From contig NZ_NOZR01000001.1 in assembly GCF_002250655.1 (NCBI RefSeq), positions 1 through 64,000 of the forward strand: 64,000 nucleotides of DNA, given 5' to 3'. The position numbers and the translations under genes were made by a program. The notes under the pieces were generated by a model, which saw nothing but the letters and a program-made list of their open reading frames with translations, searched no databases and had not been told where the DNA came from. How positions within the stretch are numbered: position 1 is the first letter of the stretch; each line of letters starts with the position of its first letter. Shown piece by piece: positions 27,761-36,990 of this stretch. Origin of the DNA: Mycolicibacterium sphagni. GTDB lineage: Bacteria; Actinomycetota; Actinomycetes; Mycobacteriales; Mycobacteriaceae.

Positions 27761-28186
27761 ATGCAGCTGAATCGGTTGTCAATCGCAAGAATCGCGGCCG
27801 TGGCACTGATGGCGGCGGGGTGCTCGAGCAACGATTCGTCCTCGGGATCGACGTCGAGTACGACGCCATCCTCAAATGCGTCTGCCACGCAGTCCAGCTC
27901 GGCGACAGCGACCTCGTCGTCCGCGGCCGCGCCGGCCGGCGCATTAGACGACTCCACCTGCCTTGACATCGGCTTCGCCAAAGACAATCTGATGATCGCC
28001 AGCAGTACCGACAAGGCGCAGGCCAACGCTGACACGCTCGAGAAGTACAGCCCTCCCGACCCGGTGAAGGCCGCCATCGAGCACTTCGTCACCACCGTCG
28101 GCGCCCAGCCCAACGATGCCGAGCTCGACACCAATCGGAACGCGATCACTGATTGGCTCAAGCAGGTGTGCCCAAACCTGAAGTAA
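27761..28186 (+). CDS. Small lipoprotein
   Basis: A 141-residue protein with a lipoprotein signal peptide: basic MQLNRLSIAR, a hydrophobic core and lipobox LMAAGC, with Cys21 as the predicted lipidation site. A ~45-residue Ser/Thr-rich linker follows. The small helical C-terminal domain (TCLDIGFAKDNLMIASS to VCPNLK) has two cysteines likely to pair. GTG two codons upstream is an alternative start. The family is unnamed but looks like short mycobacterial Lpp-type proteins. It is convergent with the F420 enzyme gene; both stop codons abut at 28186/28187. Confidence 0.75.
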   Translation: MQLNRLSIARIAAVALMAAGCSSNDSSSGSTSSTTPSSNASATQSSSATATSSSAAAPAGALDDSTCLDIGFAKDNLMIASSTDKAQANADTLEKYSPPDPVKAAIEHFVTTVGAQPNDAELDTNRNAITDWLKQVCPNLK

Positions 28187-28615
28187 CTACACCCGGGTCA
28201 GCTCGAACAGCGGGATGACCCGGCTGGTCTTGGCCTGGTACTCGCCGAACCCGGGTGCCACCGCCACGATCTTCGGGTAGGCCGCGTCCCGCTCGTCGAG
28301 GGGCAGCTCGCGGGCGACCACGTCGTAGGCATCCGTGCCGACCTCGATATGAGCCTGCGGGTTGGCCCGCAGGTTGTGCACCCAGTCGGGATTGGTGTCG
28401 GCGCCGGCCTTCGAGCCGATGATGATCATCTTGCCGTCGACCGTCATGTAGGCCAGCGGCGCGAGCCGCTTCTTACCCGACTTGGCGCCGGTGGTGGTGA
28501 GCAGTAACAGCGTCCGGCCCTCGAACGGACCGCCGACCACACCGGCGTTGGCGCGAAACTCCTCGACGATGCTGTTGTTGTAATCGTCCAAGGCGGACTT
28601 GTCAGGGAAAGTCAT
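28187..28615 (-). CDS. Deazaflavin-dependent nitroreductase family protein
   Basis: A 142-residue split-beta-barrel protein of the F420-dependent Ddn-like family. Signatures are [59 protein letters not shown], and a C-terminal [11 protein letters not shown]. In mycobacteria these enzymes use reduced F420 to reduce quinones or nitro compounds. Its ATG overlaps the aspS stop by 4 bp (ATGA), so it is co-translated with aspS. This unusual partner may simply exploit the strong housekeeping transcript. Confidence 0.9.
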   Translation of the reverse strand: MTFPDKSALDDYNNSIVEEFRANAGVVGGPFEGRTLLLLTTTGAKSGKKRLAPLAYMTVDGKMIIIGSKAGADTNPDWVHNLRANPQAHIEVGTDAYDVVARELPLDERDAAYPKIVAVAPGFGEYQAKTSRVIPLFELTRV

Positions 28616-30390
28616 GGCTTGTCCAGCTTCTCGGGCTTGAAATCTATTCCGGATTCCTTGCGCTGCTGGGCGGTGATCGGGGCCGGCGCATCGGTCAGCG
28701 GGTCGACGCCGCCGCCGGACTTCGGGAATGCGATCACCTCGCGGATCGAGTCCACCCCGGCCAGAAGCGCCACGATGCGATCCCAGCCGAAGGCGATACC
28801 GCCATGTGGCGGCGCGCCAAAGGTGAACGCGTCCAACAGGAAGCCGAATTTCTCCTGCGCCTCTGCCTCGTCGATGCCCATCATGGCGAAGACCCGCTCT
28901 TGGACGTCGCGGCGGTGAATACGGATGGATCCGCCGCCGATCTCGTTGCCGTTGCACACGATGTCGTAGGCGTTGGCCAGCGCCGAACCGGGGTCGGTGT
29001 CGAACGTCGCCTCCGACTCGGGCATGGGTGAGGTGAACGCGTGGTGCACCGCGGTCCAGTTCCCCGAACCCACCGCGACGTCGCCGGCTGCCGTCGCGTC
29101 GTCAGCCGGCTCGAACAGCGGCCACTTCACGATCCAGGTGAAGGCCCACGCGTTCGGATCGATGAGGTCAAGCCGCTTGGCGATTTCGATACGCGTCGCG
29201 CCCAGCAGCGCCCGGGCACCCTTGGGAGTACCGGCGGCGAAGAACACGCAGTCCCCCGGCGTGGCGCCGACATGGGCGGCCAGGCCGGCACGTTCAGCGT
29301 CGGACAGGTTCTTGGCGACCGGGCCGGTCAGTTCACCGTCCTCGCCGACGAGCACATAGGCCAGCCCCTTGTGCCCACGCTGTTTGGCGAATTCCTGCCA
29401 GCCGTCCAGCGTCCGGCGCGGCTGCGATGCGCCGCCGGCCATCACCACGGCGCCGACGTAGGGCGCCTGGAAGACCCGGAACGGGGTGTCCTTGAAGTAC
29501 TCGGTGCACTCGACGAGCTCCACCGCGAACCGCAGGTCGGGCTTGTCGGATCCGAACCGGCCCATGGCCTCGGCGTAACACATCCGCGGGATCGGCGTCG
29601 GCAGGTCGTAGCCGATCGTGGACCATACCGCCCGCAGCACCTCTTCCGAGACGGCGATGACGTCCTCGGCGTCGACGAAGCTCATCTCCATGTCCAGCTG
29701 GGTGAACTCGGGCTGCCGGTCGGCGCGGAAATCCTCGTCGCGGTAGCAGCGCGCGATCTGGTAGTAGCGCTCCATGCCCGCCACCATGAGCAACTGCTTG
29801 AACAGCTGCGGGCTCTGCGGCAGCGCGTAGAACGAGCCGGGCTGCAGCCGGGCTGGGACCAGAAAGTCGCGTGCACCCTCCGGTGTCGAGTGGGTCAGCG
29901 TCGGCGTTTCGATTTCGACGAAGTCGTGGCTGGCCAGCACCGAGCGTGCGGCCGCATTGACCTTGGAGCGCAACCGGATCGCGTCACCCGGGCCACCTTC
30001 GCGGCGCAGGTCGAGATAGCGGTACTTGAGCCGGGCTTCCTCACCTGGCTGCTCGTCGAGCTGGAACGGCAGCGGGGCGCTCTCCCCCAGCACCGTCAGC
30101 GACGTCGCGTTGACTTCGATCTCGCCGGTGGGGATCTCGGCGTTGGCGTTGCCCTCGGGGCGGACCTCGACCACACCCTCCACGGCCACACAGAATTCGG
30201 CGCGCAGCCGGTGCGCCTGAGCCAGCACATCGGCGTCGCGGAAGACCACCTGGGAGACGCCCGACCCGTCGCGCAGGTCGATGAAGATGACGCCGCCGTG
30301 GTCCCGCCGGCGTGCGACCCAGCCGGCCAGGGTGACCGTCCGCCCGGCGTCGGTGGCCCGCAATGTACCGGCGGCATGACTGCGCAGCAC
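28612..30390 (-). CDS. aspS: Aspartyl-tRNA synthetase
   Basis: A 592-residue bacterial-type AspRS. The N-terminal OB-fold anticodon-binding domain ([26 protein letters not shown]), the class II core with [38 protein letters not shown] and [20 protein letters not shown], the GAD insertion, and the final [14 protein letters not shown] motif 3 are all in order. Length fits the mycobacterial enzyme (about 596). The GTG start is preceded by AGGGAG. In mycobacteria this enzyme is generally non-discriminating and also charges tRNA-Asn for GatCAB amidation (family knowledge). Confidence 0.97.
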   Translation of the reverse strand: MLRSHAAGTLRATDAGRTVTLAGWVARRRDHGGVIFIDLRDGSGVSQVVFRDADVLAQAHRLRAEFCVAVEGVVEVRPEGNANAEIPTGEIEVNATSLTVLGESAPLPFQLDEQPGEEARLKYRYLDLRREGGPGDAIRLRSKVNAAARSVLASHDFVEIETPTLTHSTPEGARDFLVPARLQPGSFYALPQSPQLFKQLLMVAGMERYYQIARCYRDEDFRADRQPEFTQLDMEMSFVDAEDVIAVSEEVLRAVWSTIGYDLPTPIPRMCYAEAMGRFGSDKPDLRFAVELVECTEYFKDTPFRVFQAPYVGAVVMAGGASQPRRTLDGWQEFAKQRGHKGLAYVLVGEDGELTGPVAKNLSDAERAGLAAHVGATPGDCVFFAAGTPKGARALLGATRIEIAKRLDLIDPNAWAFTWIVKWPLFEPADDATAAGDVAVGSGNWTAVHHAFTSPMPESEATFDTDPGSALANAYDIVCNGNEIGGGSIRIHRRDVQERVFAMMGIDEAEAQEKFGFLLDAFTFGAPPHGGIAFGWDRIVALLAGVDSIREVIAFPKSGGGVDPLTDAPAPITAQQRKESGIDFKPEKLDKP

Positions 30391-30501
30391 TAGAAACTCC
30401 CTGGAGGTCTGGAAAGGATGGCGAAACGACTGCTCAGTCTATGAGGTGGACCCGACCGGACATTCGTCACCTCGGTGTATGGTCGGCGCGGAGGTAGCCC
30501 G

Positions 30502-30999
30502 ATGACCACGATGTATCCCTGCGAGCTGGTCGACCTGGACTGGATCAAAAGCGCGCCGTTCCGCTTCTCCAACAGCGTGGACCTCGCCATCACGCCCCAG
30601 CAGCTCTTCGATGTCCTCGCCGATGCCGACGCCTGGCCCAAGTGGGCGAAAGTCATCACCAACGTCACCTGGACCAGCCCCCCGCCTTACGGCGTCGGCA
30701 CCACCCGAACGGTCGACATGCTCGGCGGCCTGGTCGGCGAGGAGGAGTTCCTGGCCTGGGAGCCGTTCACCTACTTGGCGTTCCGGTTCAACACCTGCTC
30801 GAACAAGGTGGTGGCCGCGTTCGCCGAGGAGTACACGGTGGTGGAGACGCCGGGCGGCTGCCGCCTCACCTGGACGATGGCGCAGAGCGCGAACGGGCCG
30901 GCCCGGCTGGGACTGGTACTCGGCGGTCCGCTGATGAACCTGTCGTTCAAGTGGTTCCTGGCCAACCTGCGCCGCTACACCGACAAGCTGTACGGCTAG
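30502..30999 (+). CDS. SRPBCC-family protein
   Basis: A 165-residue START/Bet v1-like lipid-pocket protein. It opens with FRFSNSVDLAITPQQLFDVLADADAWPKWAKVIT, typical of polyketide-cyclase/dehydrase-like SRPBCC proteins. It then shows the beta strands VGEEEFLAWEPFTYLAFRF and a long C-terminal helix. ATG 30502 has GGAGGT 6 nt upstream, so the upstream in-frame ATG was not used. It is divergent from aspS and convergent with the carboxylesterase, 5 bp apart. Ligand unknown. Confidence 0.85.
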   Translation: MTTMYPCELVDLDWIKSAPFRFSNSVDLAITPQQLFDVLADADAWPKWAKVITNVTWTSPPPYGVGTTRTVDMLGGLVGEEEFLAWEPFTYLAFRFNTCSNKVVAAFAEEYTVVETPGGCRLTWTMAQSANGPARLGLVLGGPLMNLSFKWFLANLRRYTDKLYG

Positions 31000-31004
31000 T
31001 CGAC

Positions 31005-32483
31005 TCAGTACAGGCCTGACCACGCCTCCCTGCGCTGGGCGTCCGGATCGTCGACGGACACGTCGCGGTTGGAGCGGATGACGCGGGTGCGCCGCCGCGC
31101 GGTGTCGTAGCGCGGCCAATCGTTGAGCGCACCCTCGATGGCGAAGTTCAGCCAGGTGCGTTGCATCCGGCGCCCCACCGCGGGCTGAACCCGACGGCCG
31201 AGCGGATGCAGCTTGCGACCCAGATACGAGCCGTAACTGTGCTGGATGTGCACGATCTCGCTGCCGTGAGTGGCGCCGAGGCCCAGCATCCGCAAGGTCC
31301 ACGTGGTGTGGTCGAACCGGTAGACGTGCGTCGTCGCGTGCGGACTGTAGGCGTCGGCGAATGCCCACGTCGGCGCTCCGAACATGACGTCGGAGCCCAC
31401 CGCGACCTGAGCCCGCCGGCGCGGATAGTCCGGGTAGCCGGCCAGCACCCGGCCGCGCGCCTCCGGCGCCACCCGGTCGAAGTAGTCGTCGATGGACTCC
31501 CGCGTGGTAGGCAGCATCGGCGGCTTGGTCCAGGCGAACATCGACGCCTCGTGGCTGTTGGTGCCGATGATCAGCGGCACGGGATTGACCTCGCCGGCTC
31601 TGGCCGCCTCGATCGGGTGGCGCGGCAGCAGGTCGACCCCGTAGGTGAGGCCGTAGGCCAGCGTCGGGGTCGCGGCCGCACTCCGGCGCTGCATCTCGCC
31701 GGCCGCCCGGCGCAGCACCCGCTGAGGCAGGACCGGGAACGCGGCGGGATCGGCCCCGACGACATCGACGAACTCGTGGGCCCGCCGGGCCCGGGTGGCG
31801 TGGTCGGCGATCAGTGGCAGCGCCGGACTCTGGGCGATCGCCCGGGCGAACAGGCCCGCGCCCGCCGGACTGGCCAGCAGCGCGAGCACCGACGTCGCCC
31901 CTGCCGATTCGCCGAAGATGGTGACGCGCTGGGGGTCTCCGCCGAACGCGGCGATATTGTCCTGCACCCAGCGCAGCGCCGCGATCTGGTCGCGCAGGCA
32001 CAGGTTGTCGGCGAAACCGTCGCCCAGATCGCCGAGTTCGAATCCGCCGAACACACCGAGCCGGTAGGTCACATTGACCACGACCACGTCGCCGTTGGCG
32101 GCCAGCCGCGAGCCGTTGTAGAGCTGCAGCTGTCCGGCGCCGTAGACGAAGGCACCGCCGGGGATCCAGACCATGACGGGCAGCGGAGTGTCTGTCTCGG
32201 GAGCCCACACAGTGAGGGTCAGGCAGGCTTCGTCGCGGATCTTCGGATCGTCGCGGCCGCCGCCGACGAACGAGCGGCCCTGCGGAGGCACGGGTCCGTG
32301 CTCGACGGCGTCGCGCACGTCCGACCAAGGCCGCAGTGGGATGGGCGCGCGAAATCGGCGCTCCCCGACCGGCTGTTCGGCGTAGGGCATGCCGCGCCAT
32401 ACCCGGACGCCACCTTCGGTCGTGCCGCGCACGGCGCCGAGGGAGGTGTAAACCACGGTCGACGGATCCGCGACGACGGCCAC
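31005..32483 (-). CDS. Type-B carboxylesterase
   Basis: A 492-residue alpha/beta hydrolase of the carboxylesterase type B family. It has the N-terminal VRVWRGMPYAEQPVGERRFRAP, the oxyanion loop MVWIPGGAFVYG, the nucleophile elbow GESAGA and GATHGSEI carrying the catalytic-His region. It has no signal peptide. Mycobacterial members hydrolyse short-chain esters. The start codon lies only 23 bp from the divergent metallopeptidase start (32507), so their promoters must overlap coding sequence. Confidence 0.9.
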   Translation of the reverse strand: MAVVADPSTVVYTSLGAVRGTTEGGVRVWRGMPYAEQPVGERRFRAPIPLRPWSDVRDAVEHGPVPPQGRSFVGGGRDDPKIRDEACLTLTVWAPETDTPLPVMVWIPGGAFVYGAGQLQLYNGSRLAANGDVVVVNVTYRLGVFGGFELGDLGDGFADNLCLRDQIAALRWVQDNIAAFGGDPQRVTIFGESAGATSVLALLASPAGAGLFARAIAQSPALPLIADHATRARRAHEFVDVVGADPAAFPVLPQRVLRRAAGEMQRRSAAATPTLAYGLTYGVDLLPRHPIEAARAGEVNPVPLIIGTNSHEASMFAWTKPPMLPTTRESIDDYFDRVAPEARGRVLAGYPDYPRRRAQVAVGSDVMFGAPTWAFADAYSPHATTHVYRFDHTTWTLRMLGLGATHGSEIVHIQHSYGSYLGRKLHPLGRRVQPAVGRRMQRTWLNFAIEGALNDWPRYDTARRRTRVIRSNRDVSVDDPDAQRREAWSGLY

Positions 32484-32493
32484 GACTGAATCG

Positions 32494-32499
32494 TAGTGT
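32494..32499 (+). promoter_or_regulatory. -10 element for a leaderless metallopeptidase mRNA
   Basis: TAGTGT fits the mycobacterial TANNNT -10 consensus, and ends exactly 7 nt before ATG 32507. This is the spacing expected when transcription starts at the A of the start codon. It decides the start in favour of 32507 over 32501, since no ribosome-binding site is present. Confidence 0.55.
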
Positions 32500-32506
32500 G
32501 ATGACC

Positions 32507-33388
32507 ATGACCTTCAACGAGGGTATGCAGATCGACACGAGCACCACGTCCACCGGCGGCGGCTCCGGTCGCGGTATCGCCATCGGCGGTGGCCTCGGCG
32601 GCCTTGTGGTGGTGCTGCTGGCGGTGTTCCTCGGGGTCGATCCCGGCCAGGTGCTCAGCCAGCAGACGGCCCTGCCACCCGGCGCCGAGCAGTCCTCGGG
32701 CTACGACCTGAGCAAGTGCAAGACGGGTGCCGACGCCAACGAGTACGTCGAGTGCCGGGTGGTGGCCACCGGCAACTCCGTGGACGGGGTGTGGGCAAAC
32801 CTGCTCAAGGGCTACACCCGCCCCAAGATGATGCTGTTCAAGAACCAGGTGCAGACCGGCTGCGGACCGGCGACCAGCGACGTCGGCCCGTTCTACTGTC
32901 CGGTGGACAAGACCGCATACTTCGACACCGACTTCTTCAACGTGCTCAAAACCCAATTCGGTTCCAGCGGTGGGCCGTTGGCACAGGAGTACGTCGTGGC
33001 CCACGAGTACGGCCACCACGTGCAGGATCTGCTCGGCGTGCTCGGCCGCGCCCAGCAGGGCGCCACAGGCGCCGGTGGCAACGGCGTGCGCACCGAACTG
33101 CAGGCCGACTGCTACGCCGGGATCTGGGCGCACTTCGCGGCGGTCACCAAGCAGCCCGGCACCGACGTGACATACCTAGAACCGTTGACCGATAAGGACA
33201 TTGCCGATGCGCTGTCGGCCGCGGCGTCGGTGGGTGACGACCGGATTCAGAAGCAGGCCACCGGGCGGATCAACCCCGAGCAGTGGACCCATGGCTCGTC
33301 GGCCGAGCGGCAGAAGTGGTTCACCATCGGGTACCAGACCGGCGATCCCAAGCAGTGCGACACGTTCAAGGCCGGAAACCTCGGCTAG
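32507..33388 (+). CDS. Membrane-anchored neutral zinc metallopeptidase (YpfJ-like)
   Basis: A 293-residue protein of the KPN_02809/YpfJ neutral zinc metallopeptidase family. A Gly-rich N-terminus and one transmembrane helix (about 26-44) precede the extracytoplasmic domain, which has HEYGHH (HExxH) and the downstream RTELQADCYAGIWAH carrying the third ligand region. FYCPVDKTAYFDTDFF is the family signature. Length agrees with M. tuberculosis Rv2575 (about 293, from memory). A leaderless start at 32507 is proposed. Its stop codon TAG overlaps the stop of the convergent DUF427 gene through the shared CTAG. Substrates are unknown. Confidence 0.88.
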   Translation: MTFNEGMQIDTSTTSTGGGSGRGIAIGGGLGGLVVVLLAVFLGVDPGQVLSQQTALPPGAEQSSGYDLSKCKTGADANEYVECRVVATGNSVDGVWANLLKGYTRPKMMLFKNQVQTGCGPATSDVGPFYCPVDKTAYFDTDFFNVLKTQFGSSGGPLAQEYVVAHEYGHHVQDLLGVLGRAQQGATGAGGNGVRTELQADCYAGIWAHFAAVTKQPGTDVTYLEPLTDKDIADALSAAASVGDDRIQKQATGRINPEQWTHGSSAERQKWFTIGYQTGDPKQCDTFKAGNLG

Positions 33389-34047
33389 CCGGGCAGTTCG
33401 GCAGTCATGTCGACACGATCCGGGTCGAAACTGAAATAGCCTGTGATGGTCAGGGTTTCGGGTAACGGTTCCTGGTAGCTCCAGGCCAGGTCCTCGACGC
33501 CCCCGGCCGCCCAGTAAGTCGCATAGCCCTTGTAGTTGCAGTAGCTCGACGTGGCCGTGCGCCGCAGCAGGTCGGTGCGCACATGAACAGGAGCGACGTA
33601 GAGCCTTGGCGCCAGCGCGGTTTCGAACACGATGACGGTTTCATCGGTATCCACCAGCACCTCGCCGGCGACCTCGACGCGCAGCCGCCGCCGGGTGGGC
33701 CTGCAGTCGACCCGGTGGTAAGGGTTGGGCGGGTAGTGCACCAGGGTGCGCCCCTCCTCCACCCAGGTGTCGACGGCATCCCAGGCCACCCGCACGTAGC
33801 CGGGTGCCGCCTCTTCGGGTTCGGTTGGCAGATCAGCTGTTTCACCGACCGGAAACACGTAGCTCAGCGGCGCCCCGGCGCGGTGGACCATCAGCGCTCG
33901 TTCGGTGTCGATGACCGGCTGCCCGCCGCGCAAGCCCTGCACCCGGCGCGGATGCGGTTCAACGTAGACGATGGGCTCAGCCACCGGCGCGGAGAACCAG
34001 CCGGCCCGGTCCGGACCGAGTGGGCCGCGGCCGGCGACCAGACTCAT
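33385..34047 (-). CDS. DUF427 protein, two tandem domains
   Basis: A 220-residue protein with two copies of the DUF427 beta fold. The first is around YVEPHPRRVQGLRGGQPVIDTERALMVHR with PLSYVFPVGE. The second is around RRLRVEVAGEVLVDTDETVIVFETALAPRLYVAPVHVRTDLL with SSYCNYKGYATYW. The family is structurally described but of unknown function. It begins 4 bp downstream of the thioesterase stop, so it shares that operon. The CTAG at 33385-33388 serves as stop for this gene and for the convergent peptidase. Confidence 0.85.
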   Translation of the reverse strand: MSLVAGRGPLGPDRAGWFSAPVAEPIVYVEPHPRRVQGLRGGQPVIDTERALMVHRAGAPLSYVFPVGETADLPTEPEEAAPGYVRVAWDAVDTWVEEGRTLVHYPPNPYHRVDCRPTRRRLRVEVAGEVLVDTDETVIVFETALAPRLYVAPVHVRTDLLRRTATSSYCNYKGYATYWAAGGVEDLAWSYQEPLPETLTITGYFSFDPDRVDMTAELPG

Positions 34048-34051
34048 CGGC

Positions 34052-34933
34052 TCAGATCCGGGCTTCGGCGGCGATGGCGTTGTCGGTGACCCGCAGCGGA
34101 CGGATCAACGCATCCTGCGTGAAGGACGCGATCAACTCGCCCTCCTCGGTGTGGACCGCGCCGCGTATGTAGGACATGCCGGCACCGACCTGGGTGCTCT
34201 CGTGGGTGTAGAGCAGCCAGCCGCTCCAGCTGACCGGCTCGTGAAAGCTCACCGTGACGGTCATCGGCGCGGTCGAGACCGTGAGGTGCGACTGCGCGGT
34301 GCCGATGCCGGCGTGCGCGCGCATGGTCGTCGAGATGCCCAGATGGCCGGTGAAGTAGGCGATCAGCGCCTTGGCGAGGTCGTCGCGGGCCGGGATCGGC
34401 TCGTAGTGCAGCCACGCGTAGACCTCGGGCGGGCCTACCTCGTCAGGGCTGTTGATGTCGACGACGTCGACGAGCTTGATTTGCCGTCCCGCCATGGGCA
34501 TTTCGCAGTCGTTGGCCCCATCGGGTCCGGCGACCGCCGGGCGCGGCAGATGGTGGCGTATCACGTCGGGGGTGGGAACGTCGGCGAGCACGGTGAAGGT
34601 CATGCAGCGCTTGCCGTTCTGCGATGCGGTGATGAACGCAGTGGCCGTCGAGCGCCCCTCGGATACGACGTCGATGTCGAGAACGACCGGCGGCCCGACC
34701 AGAACCGCGCGGGCGAAGACACTGTGCACCGAACGAATTGACTTGCCCTCGAAGCGCTTTGCCGCCGCGACAATGGCCTGGGCGAGCACCTGCGTGCCCT
34801 CGACGACCTGCCGTTCGTCGGCGTCGGCGATGCCCGTCGGGGCGACGAAGCGGTCCTGACTCTCGGCCTCGACGTCGAAGAGGTCGAGCAGACGCGCCAC
34901 TGTCCAAATGCTCTCGCCAGAATCTGAAGCCAT
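34052..34933 (-). CDS. Acyl-CoA thioesterase, TesB-like double hotdog
   Basis: A 293-residue type II acyl-CoA thioesterase. Two hotdog repeats are visible. The first contains VVEGTQVLAQAIVAAAKRFEGKSIRSVHSVFARAVLVGPPVVLDIDVVSEGRSTATAFITASQNGK. The second has PMTVTVSFHEPVSWSGWLLYTHESTQVGAGMSYIRGAVHTEEGELIASFTQDALIR. The C-terminal SFTQDALIR matches the TesB ending. It hydrolyses acyl-CoA to the free acid and CoA. ATG 34933 has GAGGTGA 8 nt upstream; GTG 34960 is less likely. It is divergent from the TetR regulator and carries the GGTAACGTCATT element in its promoter. Confidence 0.87.
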   Translation of the reverse strand: MASDSGESIWTVARLLDLFDVEAESQDRFVAPTGIADADERQVVEGTQVLAQAIVAAAKRFEGKSIRSVHSVFARAVLVGPPVVLDIDVVSEGRSTATAFITASQNGKRCMTFTVLADVPTPDVIRHHLPRPAVAGPDGANDCEMPMAGRQIKLVDVVDINSPDEVGPPEVYAWLHYEPIPARDDLAKALIAYFTGHLGISTTMRAHAGIGTAQSHLTVSTAPMTVTVSFHEPVSWSGWLLYTHESTQVGAGMSYIRGAVHTEEGELIASFTQDALIRPLRVTDNAIAAEARI

Positions 34934-34963
34934 GTGTTCTTTCACCTCGTCGTGTGCCAAAAC

Positions 34964-34975
34964 GGTAACGTCATT
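34964..34975. promoter_or_regulatory. GGTAACGTCATT element, thioesterase/TetR promoter
   Basis: GGTAACGTCATT lies in the divergent region between the thioesterase and the TetR gene. The same 12-mer recurs at 35690-35701 before the amidohydrolase operon. Repeated use in the two promoter regions flanking one TetR gene marks it as a likely operator. Confidence 0.55.
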
Positions 34976-35009
34976 CTCGTCACTTTAACCCGACCGATAA
35001 GCTGACCCG

Positions 35010-35630
35010 ATGGCCAAGGCCGAAGAACGATCGCGCGGCGCCCTGCGCGCCGATCCAGACTCGCGGGAGAGCCGCTTCATGCGCTCGGCCCTGTCGATCC
35101 TGGCCGAGACGGGCCGCACCGACTTCACGGTCCTGGAGGTCGTCGAGCGCTCCAAGACGTCGCTGCGCTCGTTCTACCAGCACTTCACCACCAAAGACGA
35201 GCTGCTGCTGGCGCTCATCGACAACATCATGTCGGAGTCGACCAAGCAGTGGCGCCGGGACACCGACGACCTGCCCGCCGCCGAGGCGATACGCGTGCTG
35301 ATCGACCGGATCTGCACGCCGGCCGAATCCACCAAGCAGGACAGCATCAATCGGGGCCTGACCTACTACAACGATCACCTCGCCGAGTCCCTGCCCAAGG
35401 AGTACTCCCGCGTGCTGTCGCCGCTGCATCAGCTGATCAGCGAGATCCTGGAACGCGGTAAGGCCGAGGGCACGTTCCGCGAGGATTTGCAGTCCGAAAC
35501 CGCCGCCGCGCTGATCATGCAGGCGGTGCTCGGGGCGATGCGCTTACGCAGCCTGGGCGCCGAACTCAACGGTGTGCCCATCGACGCAGCGCATATTTAC
35601 GACTTCTGCGTCCGCGGCTTGCTTCCGTAA
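35010..35630 (+). CDS. TetR-family transcriptional regulator
   Basis: A 206-residue repressor. An N-terminal helix-turn-helix (FMRSALSILAETGRTDFTVLEVVERSKTSLRSFYQHFTTKDELLLALIDNI) precedes an all-helical ligand domain. KTSLRSFYQHF is the recognition helix. The class resembles regulators of mycobacterial fatty-acid or sterol catabolism. It sits between a thioesterase-DUF427 operon (divergent) and an amidohydrolase-FadE-FadE operon (same strand), both of which carry GGTAACGTCATT upstream. Autoregulation and control of both operons by an acyl-CoA ligand is the inference. Confidence 0.87.
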   Translation: MAKAEERSRGALRADPDSRESRFMRSALSILAETGRTDFTVLEVVERSKTSLRSFYQHFTTKDELLLALIDNIMSESTKQWRRDTDDLPAAEAIRVLIDRICTPAESTKQDSINRGLTYYNDHLAESLPKEYSRVLSPLHQLISEILERGKAEGTFREDLQSETAAALIMQAVLGAMRLRSLGAELNGVPIDAAHIYDFCVRGLLP

Positions 35631-35689
35631 ACCGTTCCCGCAGGTAGACACACATTTTACGACCGGGGTGTTGACCCGGCTACCCACGT

Positions 35690-35704
35690 GGTAACGTCAT
35701 TACC
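35690..35704. promoter_or_regulatory. Inverted repeat GGTAA-N5-TTACC upstream of amidohydrolase
   Basis: GGTAACGTCATTACC is a perfect 5-bp-arm inverted repeat and includes the 12-mer found again at 34964. A further TAACG/CGTTA symmetry extends to 35708. It lies 36 bp upstream of the amidohydrolase ATG, a position where a bound TetR dimer would block transcription. Confidence 0.6.
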
Positions 35705-35739
35705 GTTAGCCCACAAATTCAGACTCTCTGGAGGCGGCC

Positions 35740-36969
35740 ATGCCCTCGCGCGAGCTTCCCTATCCCGTTTTCGACGCCGACAATCACTTCTACGAGCCCC
35801 AGGAAGCGCTGACGCAATTCCTGCCGGACAACCGGAAGGGCGTCATCGACTACATCGACGTCAAGGGCCGCACCAAGATCGTGGTGCGCAACCACATCAG
35901 CGACTACATCCCCAACCCGACGTTCGAGGTCGTCGCCAGGCCCGGCGCGCAGGAGGAGTACTTCAAGCACGGCAGCGGCGGCAAGAGCTTCCGCGAGGTG
36001 ATGGGCAAGCCGATGAAGGCCATCCCCGCGTTCCGCAACCCAGAGGCGCGCCTCGAGGTGCTCGACGGCCTCGGCCTGGACTACACGATCATGTTCCCCA
36101 CCCTGGCGAGCCTGGTCGAGGAGCGGCTCAAGGATGACCCGGATCTGATCCTGGACATCATCCACGCGCTCAATCAGTGGATGTATGAGACCTGGCAGTT
36201 CGACTACGAGGGCCGGATCTTCTCCACTCCGGTCATCGACCTGGCCGTGGTCGACCGCGCGCTGGAGGAACTGGAGTGGTGCCTGGAGCGCGGCGCCAAG
36301 ACGGTTCTCGTCCGTCCGGCCCCTGTTCCCGGCTACCGCGGCAGCCGCTCGCTGGGCCTCCCCGAGTTCGATCCGTTCTGGGATGCCTGCGTGAAGGCCG
36401 GTATCCCGGTGTGCATGCATGCCTCGGACAGTGGCTATGCCGAGTACCTCAACGACTGGGAGCCGGCCGAGGAATTCACGCCGTTCAAGCCGACCTCGTT
36501 CCGGATGGTCGCGATGGGCAAGCGGCCCATCGAGGACACCATGGCCGCCCTGGTGTGCCACGGCGCGCTGACCCGCAACCCGGATCTGCGCATCCTGTCC
36601 ATCGAGAACGGCGCGTCCTGGGTGCCTTACCTCTTCTACCAGTTCAAAGACGTTTACTCGAAGATGCCGCAGGAGTTCCCAGAGGATCCGATCCAGGCAT
36701 TCAAGCGGGCCGTCTATGTGGCGCCGTTCTGGGAAGACGACTTCAAGAAGATGTCGGATCTGTGCGGCGTCGACCGCATCATCTTCGGCTCGGACTGGCC
36801 GCATCCGGAGGGGCTGGCCGACCCGATCAACCTCGTCGATGACCTGATCGCCCAGGGGCTGAACTCCGAAGAGCAGCGAAAGGTGATGGGCGGCAACCTG
36901 GTCGACCTGTTCAAGGTTCCCAACGTGTCGGTCCACAAGCCCGACGTGCCCGCGCTCGTCATCGCTTGA
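35740..36969 (+). CDS. Amidohydrolase (ACMSD-like metal-dependent hydrolase)
   Basis: A 409-residue TIM-barrel amidohydrolase-2 family protein. FDADNHFYEP carries the first metal ligands, replacing HxH by DxxxH as in many mycobacterial members. VCMHASDSGY contributes the conserved His and IIFGSDWPHPEG the terminal Asp. Relatives sit in steroid and fatty-acid catabolic operons and may hydrolyse or decarboxylate CoA-linked or ring intermediates. ATG follows CTGGAGGCGGCC with a clear GGAGG. It is the first gene of the TetR-linked operon; a strong hairpin follows it. Confidence 0.87.
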   Translation: MPSRELPYPVFDADNHFYEPQEALTQFLPDNRKGVIDYIDVKGRTKIVVRNHISDYIPNPTFEVVARPGAQEEYFKHGSGGKSFREVMGKPMKAIPAFRNPEARLEVLDGLGLDYTIMFPTLASLVEERLKDDPDLILDIIHALNQWMYETWQFDYEGRIFSTPVIDLAVVDRALEELEWCLERGAKTVLVRPAPVPGYRGSRSLGLPEFDPFWDACVKAGIPVCMHASDSGYAEYLNDWEPAEEFTPFKPTSFRMVAMGKRPIEDTMAALVCHGALTRNPDLRILSIENGASWVPYLFYQFKDVYSKMPQEFPEDPIQAFKRAVYVAPFWEDDFKKMSDLCGVDRIIFGSDWPHPEGLADPINLVDDLIAQGLNSEEQRKVMGGNLVDLFKVPNVSVHKPDVPALVIA

Positions 36970-36990
36970 TCCGATCGGAATTGTCGTGAT

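Noticed and set aside
30439..32583. 714-codon open frame on the minus strand across SRPBCC and carboxylesterase genes
   Set aside because: Arg/Ala-rich composition with no family features; it is the off-frame shadow of the carboxylesterase, whose own frame shows intact catalytic motifs.
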